From contig CATIUR010000001.1 of NCBI GenBank assembly GCA_949592205.1, positions 338,525,250 through 338,589,249 on the forward strand: a DNA stretch of 64,000 nt, in the 5' to 3' direction. Under the pieces are notes generated by a model. It did no database searches, had not been told where the DNA came from, and saw nothing but the letters and a program-made list of their open reading frames with translations. Positions 42,772 to 52,917 of this stretch are shown piece by piece (the first letter of the stretch is position 1; each line of letters opens with the position of its first letter). Origin of the DNA: Helichrysum umbraculigerum. Lineage: Eukaryota; Streptophyta; Magnoliopsida; Asterales; Asteraceae. A program made the translations under genes and the position numbers.

Positions 42772-44022
42772 TCGGAAGGGTTTTGGTGCTGTAGTTGGCC
42801 GAAAGAAGGATGACCGCATCAAGGTTGTGGTTGCTTCTCTTTTGGTTGTTGTTTTGTTTTTGGGGTTGTAACATCAGCTTTTCATTTCCAGGTCTTGCAA
42901 GAATGGTTAGGAAACCGATGGTAGTGCCAGTTGAAGCACGTGTGTTGAAAAAGGCAGACTTTCATAAAAAATTTACAGCCTTTGATCAGTATAAGAAGAT
43001 CATATTTTTGAATGATACACTAATAAGGATCCTGGAAGGTCCACCAGAGGTTTGTTTTTGTACAGGGCTTTGAGTTTGTTATTGTCGATGTTAGATTGAA
43101 ATGGTATGCAACATGTGTTGGTTGCACCTTGCAGGATAAACTAGGAATTGTCAAGCAAATTTACAAAGAAGTCATCTTTTTCAAGATGAGAATGAACCGG
43201 AAAATTGTGACTATTTTTGTGCAAAATCACAAATATGTGAAAAGATGGAGTCATCTACAGATCTTTTCAAAGGAAAGGCCGTGTGTCATGGATTAAAATA
43301 ATAAGCATTCCAATTGAACTACCTGTCGGATAACCTAACGATAATCATACAAAAATAACCTCTATTACAGGGTGTTAAGTTGGATTCCTCCGGGTTTGAT
43401 GATTTCCCAACGTCACCAAAGTTTCCTTTATCACCACATAAACCCCTTTGAAGGGAGGGAGGGAAAATACTAGAAACTGAAAGTTAAGAAGTACTATTGT
43501 CATTTGATACTGACACGGTGACATTGTTAGAACATCTGAATTCATATCTTTAAAATTCTGTTTATGAAGTTGATCGGGACGATCAAGATGTTTTACCTGT
43601 TGGGCAACCATGTTGAATACGTGTGGGTCCTCTTAAGGGTTACATGTGCCGTGTCATGGCAATTCGATATTCAGATGTCACAGTAAAGCTTGATTCTTAG
43701 CACAAGATTCTTACAGGTTAGCCGTGATCTTCAAGCTATTTTAATTCTTTCTTATTACAGATTCCTGTTCTCTCTTGGGTTCTGGAGGTAATCCATTTGT
43801 ATTATTTCCCGTCTTGTAGTTAAATCTAAGCATCTCGCTGAAGTTAAAGATAAAAGCTCCAGTGTTCCCATTGGGTAAAGTGAAGTGAACTCTCTTTCTC
43901 TTTTAGCTTTTTGTTGTCCAACCTGTAGGCCTTATCGTGACTTTTTCTTTGGTTCACCAAAGGGATGGGCAAGATTCTAAACCATTTGAATTGCTCGGAA
44001 ATCTTGGAAGTTCAGAAGGTGA
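42772..44022 (+). pseudogene. SPT5: SPT5 transcription elongation factor fragment, introns retained
   Basis: A degenerate copy of the C-terminal half of plant SPT5, the KOW-domain elongation factor that works with SPT4 on RNA polymerase II. Exon-like blocks occur in the right order with splice-like borders: 42772-42833 (KGFGAVVGRKKDDRIK), 42902-43049 (VVPVEARVLKKADF, KKFTAFDQYKKII, LNDTLIRILEGP), 43135-43295 (KLGIVKQIYKEVIFF, then after a frameshift DENEPENCDYFCAKSQICEK), from 43371 (SGFDDFPTSPKFPLSPHKP), 43616-43717 (VGPLKGYMCRVMAIRYSDVTVKL), about 43820-43876 (VKSKHLAEVKDKSS) and to 44022 (DSKPFELLGNLGSSE). Frameshifts and a stop (SDVTVKLDS then TAG) make it non-functional. Retained introns show it came from DNA, not by retroposition. 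Confidence 0.85.
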
Positions 44023-45320
44023 GAAATAATATTTATGGCTATCATGTATCATTTTTTCTATTTTAATGAGAAGTATGGTTATAAGGTCATGGATGATCAT
44101 ATCAGACGTTATCAATATAGTCTCCATTACAAAAAATTTCTAGGTTAGTAGTGTTACTTGTGAGGTGCAAATGTGCAATTGCTTGTTGTCGCACCCCCAA
44201 TTTCAGGTTGCGGAAGCGAATCGGGTCGGGGCGCGACTAATTACATATCAAGCACACAAAGTATAATGAACGACCACTATATGCGTCGTTTTGAACTTGT
44301 ATTTATAAAACAAAAATTTACATCAAAATTATGTTTACATTAGCTCAGTTTCCGAAATTGAGAGATTTACATCACATAATTACTTTATACAAAATATAAT
44401 AATGCAATTAAATCTCTGATTTTATGAATGCTGACTCGAGCTAATGATTCCTGCTTGGGCAGTCCAACCTACTGCTGTGTACCTGTGATACATGCTAAAA
44501 TGGGTCAGCGAAACGCTGGTGAGCTCACAAGTTTGTATGTCAACACATATTTGTATGAACCGCAAGATTTATAATTGAATTTAAAATGCAATTAAGCAAA
44601 ATAAAAGTTATACAGCCATGAGCACATAGTCTGAGCTTAACTTGAGTGTCAGGTCCAATTAAGAAAACCCAACTGAGGTGCCTCCTACGAGTGCCTAATC
44701 TACACTCGTCTTCCCAAATGCTAATACGTCCGTTTGACCAGTTAGTGCGTGCTAACCCGGACGAGGATTGTCAATCCTATATGATATCATATACTAATAT
44801 TCACGCTACAGATGTATTACCAGACTATGCTATGGAGGGCTTTAGTGATTAGTTGAAAACAACTCATGTAGTATTTGATTGATTTGTACTTGCGTTCAAC
44901 ATGTAAATAAAACGAGCAATGTAATCACACCCCTGATTGAAAAGCAATGAAATAGGGGCCATGAGACTCACCTGAGTCTTGAGTGTTTATTGAAATAAAC
45001 TTGAATTGATGAGCTGTGAATTGATGTCCGAAGACTTGTAACCTAAGGGCGTCCAATACACGCGATGGTTATTAATTGAATAGGTATCTTAAAAGGCTAC
45101 CTTTGTAGTTGTTCGTTCAACTATAATGTCCAAATTACCCTGATTTGGTTGATTGACTTGTTCCAAACTACTACGATTTGGTTGATTGACTTGAGTATTT
45201 GAAAACGTGTACGGCCCGTTGGTGACGGTTTGTAATAATAATTTCAAAGTATTATTATTATGAAGTCGAAGTGTTATACGAGTTTGACACTTGGTGAAAT
45301 GTATTTACAAACTCTAAGTG

Positions 45321-45415
45321 ACAGGGGTCCGGGGGCAGCGCCCCTGGGTAGTGGGGTTCCAGGGGTGGCAACCCCTGGCGGGGTCCAAGGGGCTGGCACC
45401 TGGTTGGGGTCGAGA
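45321..45415. repeat. GC-rich hairpin block in LTR G
   Basis: Consecutive inverted repeats such as GGGGCAGCGCCCC and CAGGGGTGGCAACCCCTG. Very GC-rich compared with the surroundings. Confidence 0.7.
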
Positions 45416-45558
45416 TGCCAAGTCAGCTCGAAAAATTTTTATTTCTACTATATTACTTTAGTGAAAAACGCATCCAGGATTTGAATTTAGGTAAAATTAA
45501 GTGATAAATTTTTGGTCTCGACACTTAGTAAAATCTGAGTTTTCAAGGTTCTGGTTTG

Positions 45559-45826
45559 TGCGACATTAGGTGTGATGTCGCAGGTCATGACTGCGACATT
45601 GATTATGGCGTCACATAATGCGACATCCGCAATTTAATGCGACTTTATGTGTTATGTCGCTATATGCGACGTTGTTGGTTCTTGCGACGTAGGGGTCGAT
45701 GTCGCTATATGCGACGTTAGCAACTTAATGCGACATTGAGGCTGATGTCGCACCATGCGACATCGTGAGAGGTGTTGCGACGCTGTAGCTGATGTCGCAA
45801 TTGGGCCAAGCCAGATGCGACATCAG
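45559..45826. repeat. TGCGACAT / ATGTCGCA palindrome cluster, LTR G
   Basis: Many GCGACAT half-sites in both orientations, for example TGCGACAT (45559-45566) facing ATGTCGCA (45575-45582). Corresponds in position to the cluster in LTR F, which uses GCGACAC instead. Confidence 0.8.
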
Positions 45827-45962
45827 CGTCTGACCGGAGTTCGGTGGCCGGAAAAATGGCCGGACGACTTTATTTTGGTCCGAAACTTTTACCCAACCCA
45901 TTTTTGGACATTTTGAGTATGGAGAAACATTAAACAAACGAAAATATACTATAAATTCACTG

Positions 45963-46292
45963 CAGTAGTACAAAACTTTGTTAACATTAAATTTTGGCGG
46001 CCATCAAAGTGAATTTATAAAGTACTATGAAATTCACTGCATTTTAGAACTGTATACATATAAATTCACTAAATATATCAATCACAAAGGATAGACTTTA
46101 TCTGTCAAGTATTTTTTTTTTTTTACAAACACAAAGCAAACTATTTAGCAAGCTCTAACACAATAAAATTGCAGCACAGAATAGGAATAACAAATCATAG
46201 CAGTTCCAAATATATATAAAGTGACTGCATTTCATAACCGAAGTGCAAGCATACAACATATCAGTAATGAATTTTATTCCATAATACATTTT
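45963..46292 (+). repeat. Element H left TIR
   Basis: Pairs with 50856-51181 in inverted orientation. Confidence 0.85.
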
Positions 46293-47849
46293 ACTTTGAA
46301 GTTATAAGCAATAAATGTGTCAACATTTAAATAAATCAGTATAGTTAGCCAATAGTTCATACATGGAAGTCAAAGTCTATATATGGTGTTTCCAAGTTTC
46401 ATGTTATCATGGATGCAATATAGTGTCCAATATTGACTTCCGTTGATTTGTGTAGTTTTTAGAAAATGTGTTATAGACCAAGACAAAACACCTAGTTTAC
46501 CCAAATACATTAATTTTGTTTGATTACGTTTTGTTCTTCTAACATTACTGTGTCTGCGTTAACTTGCTTCGAGTTAGAATTTTCCGCAGTTGCAGGTCTG
46601 GAGATTGAATCCGTTGTAGTTAATCTAATAAATAGGTAAGAGTGGGGAAAATGGCGGTGCAACAAAAATAAAACAATGGAGAAGAAGTTTTTTTTTAATA
46701 TAGAAAATATATGTCATATATTTTCCAACGAAAGATGTGTATATATCATAGGTCTGTGTTTATTAGTTTCAAAGATGAACATTTTTTATAACTAAAGCAA
46801 TAAATGTAAGGAAGACCAAAGTCCATTGTTCGATTTATTTTATTAGTTTGATTTGATTAAATTGTATTGCTCTAAAAGATTAGTTATTATTTTTTTTTTC
46901 TTTAAGAAAAGTTCATGAAATTTACATTCTTACATACTACTATAGACACACCCATAGATAGTGGACTTAAAATAGTAATAGATATGAAGCATGATATTCC
47001 AATACTGCCTTTCAAAAAAAAAAGATATAAAAAAAAAAAAGATATGAAGCATGATAGATGATTAAATGTGCCGCAATTTATCATTGGTAGGGTATATCAT
47101 TGATCAAACCTTTAATTTTTAAATAAACTTCACATGTGTCATGTTAGTGTACTAAATTAGGATAACGATTAGGCCTTTTAGATACGCCTAAATTTAACCA
47201 CCTTTCCCTGTTTGATAGGTTTTAGATTACACACATACAACACAACTGTAATTTGTAACTGGAAAAAATAATAATTAACTTGAGAAACAAACAGTGTGCA
47301 GGGAAGGGAATGAAATATTATGGATCGGCGAAAACAACATCAGATGTTTGTTCAGATCAGCCTTCAAGAAGGCACACATTCAATATCATACAACCTTTGT
47401 GTATCACAGTGAATTAAACTTGAAAACAAAAATAATGGTAATTTCATGACTACACCATCAAATATTAAAACTGCCCAAAAGGAAATGGGTCAAATGAGGT
47501 AAAGAGGTCTAAGAGGTTAAAACTGCCCAAGCATTTCAAATATTGACCCCGTAGGAAATACATGTTTCGAACAATATTCAGCCCGCCCATTTTACAACCT
47601 CAAGTCTAGAAAACTTCCGACCAGATAGTTCAACTTCCAAGAAGACCATAAAACGCCAAAGAAAAGAGTTTGAAATATGATTAATACGAGGACTACAGCG
47701 TAGCTCAGCCTTTTGCCTCATGGTACCAAAAGGACCTACAGTTTTAGTTTTCAACATCATAAGCACTAGGAGATTGCCAACATAAAAAGGTAGAACACGA
47801 TCAGAAAGTTAAACGTTGGCATATGTATTGTGTTGAACTCAATAAGAAC
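46293..47849. other. Element H interior, left part
   Basis: No gene recognised. Contains an open frame on the - strand at 47578-47766 (MLMMLKTKTVGPFG) that I could not relate to the RRM gene downstream. Confidence 0.45.
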
Positions 47850-48224
47850 CTGGAAAGAAACTGAAGCTATTTGCAGTTTTCGGGTCATCCCAACACACAG
47901 ATGAAGCATTATCATGAAGCTTAACCTTTCGTTTCACCATCGTGTGTCTTAAATACTTCGCGCAGACATGGTTATAATACTCGCAAAAAGCAAATCCCCA
48001 ATTCCGTCTATTGTTTTGTGACTCCTGTTACACAATTGCAACTTATAATTACATTGAAAACATGATGCTCATACCAAACAAATATAGAAATATCAAATTC
48101 AACCAATAAGGATCTAAACCTTTAGTAGCTTTACGGAAGTAGATCCAACCTTTCTAACAGCCTTTTCAATGTCATCCAAAGTCCAAAATTTAGGAAAATT
48201 ACTGATAAATAATGTATCCTTCTC
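47850..48224 (-). pseudogene. hnRNP R/Q-like (LIF2-type) RRM gene fragment, two exons
   Basis: Two adjacent exons with an intron between, on the - strand. Exon 1 (48224-48120) encodes KDTLFISNFPKFWTLDDIEK and then AVRKVGSTSVKLLK, resembling the start of an RRM (RLFIGNVPKNWTEDD type). Exon 2 (48024-47850) encodes NRRNWGFAFCEYYNHVC and then KVKLHDNASSVCWDDPK, resembling the second half of the same RRM and linker in plant hnRNP R/Q proteins (RNRGFAFVEYYN.AC.DY.R, then NAPTVTWADPK). Borders fit AG acceptors and GT donors. In the functional gene this domain binds RNA; here only this part is present, inside the TIRs of element H, so it is likely a captured fragment. Another exon-like stretch at about 48300-48460 (DDYVVANTHILQHWPVMGRA on the - strand) is unidentified and carries a stop. 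Confidence 0.75.
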
Positions 48225-50855
48225 TTGGAATGTTCAACACTTAATACTTCTCTCTACCCTATAACATATATATAAGTACAAAACATAGAACAACTTAGCT
48301 GAATTACCTTCTTTCCGGGCTTCACAAGTCATATGACAACTTCAGCAGCAACTGTAATTACATCAGCTGCTCTACCCATTACAGGCCAATGCTGAAGAAT
48401 GTGGGTGTTGGCCACAACGTAATCATCCAGACCAATCATTTACTCACCGCCTATGACACCCCCATGTAATGACATCAGCAATGAAACCATCTATATGACA
48501 CCCCATGTCACTGAAACCACCAAGACCAATCGTGTACTCACCGCCTCACATATAAACTTATAAACAAAAATCATGTGGAAAAATCATCAAATTCTAAAAT
48601 TGCTAAAATTACACTTACATTTTAGAAAAATGCTCTCCAAAAGCTAACACGATAACAAACTTATTTCATTTTTTGATCCACTAACTAACCCATGTGACCC
48701 CCTAATTTGTTACTTTTTGATCCACTAACATCCACCAAATCCTGAACATGTAAAGTATAAGCTCAAGTCTTGCAAGATTATGTATGCATTATGAAATTAA
48801 CTACATTAACTGTATGAGAAAACTGAACGGGTCATTAATAGGTCAAGAGAGAAGGAGGGCTGTTTTCACCTTCGACACTGGATCGATTGTGTACCATAGT
48901 TTTCAATCACTTGATTGAATCCTTTTGAGGCTTTAATTCAACCACATTTCTTGCTCCCTTGCGTCTGCAATATACAAAGAGATTAAACATTAATAGCGTG
49001 AAGCATTTAACTATACAATATTAATACATATTAAATGCTTCAGAGAATAATTCAGAATTACCACCTTCAGCTAATTAGAGCATAAAATGAAACGACATTA
49101 CAAATTCGATAACACATGTTTTTTTAAGGCACTGATGATGATTCGGTGTATTAGCCTACAACATTAATCCAGAAAAATTCTTCATGATGTACATTGTACT
49201 ACAAAGTAGAGAACTTAAGAAAATTAATAGCAAAAACACTTTTGAAAACATGTATCACACTTGTACATCTTTACTTGACGGAGACATTGGATCTGGACCA
49301 CATGTATTACAATCGTACATTTATAATCCGTTAAAGATTCATATGCTTTAGCTCTAGCTTTCTTTCCACATTTCTTATAACACTATTAAAACCAGCATTC
49401 ATCAGTCAACACCATTATAAACAGTAGCCTCACAACACACGTAGAGACCTACGGTTTGACCACAAATTTAAATAAGTGTGTAAATGGAGCTTCAAATCAA
49501 CATTCCTTCGAGGACTGAACCCCATATTCTAGGAAACCATATCACCTAGTGATTGCATGCTGTTATGCACCATATCTTCTCAATCCCCATCGAAGGAAGC
49601 GAAATTATGAATAACAGTTGTGTATTCGCTTATAGTTTAAAAAATGTGAAGAAGCGAGAAAACTCAAATCTGATTGACACAAATAAGGGGCAGAAATAAA
49701 TTATGATTCTATATGTGTAGAATGTTAGACAAAGTTAACTTTAAAAAGCCCCTGAAATAAATTTAATCAGCAGCAAGCTCATGTTGTGTCTCCCACATTT
49801 CATTTGCCATTTTTGCATTCTCAAAAAAACTAACCATGATTTGAAACAACACATATCAACAGTTCAACACCCAAAAGGCCATATTCACAAAATCAATCAG
49901 ACCCAAACCTGGGCCGATCCCACTTGTATTTACAGTTGCACGTTCTCTCCATAAAGTGCTTAGTTGTACTTTATTTTCTATATTTATAACTACTAATGGT
50001 GGCAATATGGGCAGGTCAGGCTAGAAATCGACTTAACATTTGGTTCCGGTAGCTAAAAAATTAATGAATTCTGCAACTACATCTAGAGTTATATGACCCA
50101 CATCGGCTTAGAAAAATGGAATACAAATATATACACTCTAAGTAGTCACCCATTTCAATTAAAGGCTAGCCTCAAAATTGTTGTTCGCATCTTTGGTTTT
50201 CAATAGTGTTCAAGGGTAGCTATACCACTACTGGCCAAGTTAATAAATAGTACTAATCTCTGTATTACTGATAAAAACCATTTGCAGATTGTACGCACAC
50301 ACATGAGCAGATTAGATGCATACACATATTAATAATTTTTCTAAAATTATATAAATAACATTAAAGATAATAGATTTTCAAATCTCTCTTATCTAATAAA
50401 AGATTACCATCCAATAAAAATGATTACCATCCAATAATTTACAATTCACTAAACATTTTTTTAACACAGTATAAGCTCACAACAGATCTCAATTGCAGTA
50501 TTGGTACAGAAATATTGAAAAATAGACGATAATACCTGTAAATAGCTTGTTAAGTGGCATGCTTCTACCAACTTAATGCTAACATGCATCGGTAATTCGT
50601 GACCATATGACATGAATAAAAGAGGATGTCTCGTTATTGAAAGTATACTTATTATCATCTTCTAATAATCACAGCAGAGGCATCATAGTGAAAAATAAAA
50701 AGCACCTATAATAAAATTAAGCATAACGCTATCAATTGAAATAAAAGTTAACAATTTAATAGTTATTAAAATATTTTGAAATCAATCGAATAACCTGAAG
50801 AAAGGGATGAATTTTAAAGCTAGATGAAGAAACTGGAATGGCGATGTAGAAGACG
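48225..50855. other. Element H interior, right part
   Basis: Mostly AT-rich sequence without a recognised gene. A local duplication of AGACCAATCAT..ACTCACCGCCT occurs at about 48428-48545. Short open frames are unsupported. Confidence 0.45.
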
Positions 50856-51181
50856 AAAATGTATTATGGAATAAAATTCATTACTGATATGCTGTATGCT
50901 TGCAGTTCGGTTATGAAATGCAGTCACTTTATATATATTTGGAACTGCTATGATTTGTTATTCCTATTCTGTGCTGCAATTTTGTTGTGTTACAGCTTGC
51001 TAAATAGTTTGCTTTGTGTTTGTTAAAAAAAATACTTGACGAATAAAGTCTATCCTTTGTGATTGATATATTCAGTGAATTTATATGTATACAGTTCTGA
51101 AATGCAGTGAATTTCATAGTACTTTATAAATTCACTTTGATGGCCGCCAAAATTTAATGTTAACAAAGTTTTGTACTACTG
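50856..51181 (-). repeat. Element H right TIR
   Basis: Inverted copy of 45963-46292, ending GTTTTGTACTACTG. Confidence 0.85.
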
Positions 51182-51289
51182 TTAGCTATTATTATATTGA
51201 TTATTTGCTTCATTCCTGATTTCAATAAAATATACAAACGACCATACCCATCAAATTAATTATTTTTGTTTCTTGTCTATTGAACTTAG

Positions 51290-51846
51290 TTAATTGACAA
51301 ACAAGTGCAAACATCAAATGAGCAACAAAAGAAAACACAATGTTTGCTAACTAAGACCAATGCTCATGAAAAGGACTTACTTGATAGAATGACCAGATTG
51401 CAATGGTCTATTTCAGATACAATGATTTGGGATACTGTGACATTTTCCTCAACATCACCAAAATTGACCACATACATGTCTCAAATGTCCAAGGCAATGG
51501 GTAATCTAGGAGCCGTTGAAGATTACCTACATCAGGTATTGTATTTATTATTGAAATTTATTTCGACATTACCTTATTACTATCTATATTATTATTATCT
51601 TCTATTGGCCACAAATATTAAACACAGATATATACGTAATCTCTACTTGATCCCGACTATGTTTTACTTTCCAATTTGTAGGCTGATCACTTCGGGAGAC
51701 AACTTTATTACTACTACATGAGATATTGACAAGTGAAAACACAACAATCCGCGATAGCATGGCTGTCTATATCAGATTACTATGCACGTCTAAATGCTCT
51801 AAGTGCTTTGTGGGTTGCAAGGCCACGACAGTCCCAACCAATATGA
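51290..51846 (+). pseudogene. TGA-type bZIP (DOG1 domain) C-terminal fragment
   Basis: Two exon-like blocks of a TGACG-binding bZIP factor. Block 1, to 51535, encodes RLQWSISDTMIWDTVTF and then SPKLTTYMSQMSKAMGNLGA and VEDYLHQ, matching the DOG1 region of TGA proteins (NVANYMGQMAMAMGKLGTLE, FVRQ). A GT..AG intron spans 51536-51681. Block 2 encodes ADHFGRQ, then after a TGA (51727-51729) AIAWLSISDYYARLNALSALW and VARPRQ, matching the family's terminal ISDYFSRLRALSSLWLARPRE-like end. The bZIP DNA-binding region is absent. TGA factors regulate defence and development genes through NPR1 and related partners; this fragment cannot. The intron is kept, so it derives from genomic DNA. It starts about 110 bp outside the right TIR of element H. 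Confidence 0.78.
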
Positions 51847-52912
51847 TCAATGCACCGTATACTTTCGTATTTGATTTCTTTTAATATGTAAGACTTAAAC
51901 ATATATTTTATTTATCGGTAAGCGATGTGTACTATTCATGTTTTCATTGACATTTTTACATTCATACAGCTTTTGTCGCTTGAATTCCAAAAACACTAAA
52001 ATAGTCGCAACCAAACTAGCGTCTATAACTAAGTGTACTATGAATAAAATACAATGATCTCGCCCGCAATTTTGCAGGTTATGATCTAGTAAGGACTAAG
52101 GGCATATTTGGATCGATATTTTTTTAAAAGAAAAGGGAATTGACGGGTTATGAAGCATAAGGGCATATTTGGAATAAATTAGGTCAAAAAAGATTAAGAT
52201 TAATAAATCATGTTGGTAATGGTAATTAAGGGCTGTGATTAGAGGAACTAAATCATTGTAAGGTGGTGATTAATTTGTTAGAGGTGATTAAGAAGAAGAT
52301 TAGTAAATTAAGTCTATCTTTTATTAGATAAGAGAGATGATTGACCCGTGTCCTTTCCAAATGACAAATTATAGGTCGGTTATTTTCTTCGCCTCTTCGA
52401 ACGGTTCTATTTCAAGTATCTAATACCCCTTTGATTTCATTTAGAACCTCTTTACACTTTGGCAAATATTTTGGACTTCCTTTTTGACTTTTTCCACCAA
52501 AAGGACGGTAATATTCTTTTAACCAATTCATATTAATAATTGATTCATAACTAACAACAATTTAATTTAACATTTTTGTTTTTTATTCTATTAATTATTC
52601 ATTAGGTATGATCCTCTTCCATGACAACGGTTATATTTTGTCATTCTAATATAAAATAACACAATATTTCTAACTGGCAGATTCGTTAACATTAACATTT
52701 ACATTTTTACTCTCAATATTACTATTGACTACCACATTTCACCAACATCTTCATCCTTTTAGTTTGTGTTTGGTTCTTGGAATTCAATGGAATTGAAATA
52801 TCAATTCCATTCCACAAACATATTTAGTTCACAAATTGATTGCGTTGTAAGTCATCAAATTCCTATCACTCAAAAGGAATTCACATTCCCTTAAATTACA
52901 ATTCCTTTGATG
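51847..52912. other. Intergenic, MITE-like fragments
   Basis: No gene. GGGCATATTTGG occurs at about 52100 and 52162, and TTTTATTAGATAAGAGAGAT (52319-52338) is the reverse complement of a stretch at about 50384-50403, suggesting old MITE pieces. GGAATTC / GAATTCC palindromic sequence near 52780-52917 is the insertion site of element D. Confidence 0.45.
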
Positions 52913-52917
52913 AATTC

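Larger units (their letters stand above)
44187..45962 (-). repeat. Truncated LTR G (long Tekay-type)
   Basis: Starts TGTCGCACCCCCAATTTC, then GTTGCGGAAGCGAATCGGGTC, the reverse complement of the LTR 3' end seen at 41000-41046 and in LTR F, so it is on the - strand. No matching other end or CTTGT duplication was found; it runs into element H at 45963. Contains a GC-rich hairpin block (45321-45415) and a palindrome cluster (45559-45826). Confidence 0.65.
45963..51181. mobile_element. Element H: long-TIR (Mutator-like) element with captured exons
   Basis: Terminal inverted repeats of about 330 bp (45963-46292 and 50856-51181), roughly 97% identical by eye, start with CAGTAGTACAAAAC. Long TIRs and captured host exons (47850-48224) suggest a Pack-MULE-type non-autonomous element; no transposase is visible. 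I could not find a 9-bp target duplication (left flank AATTCACTG, right flank TTAGCTATT), so the family assignment is inference. A 17-bp repeat GATATGAAGCATGATA occurs at 46981 and 47041. Confidence 0.65.

Noticed and set aside
44187..51281. Complete solo LTR G with CTTGT duplication spanning element H
   Set aside because: A CTTGT occurs near 51274, but no ...CA LTR terminus precedes it and TGA bZIP sequence follows too soon.
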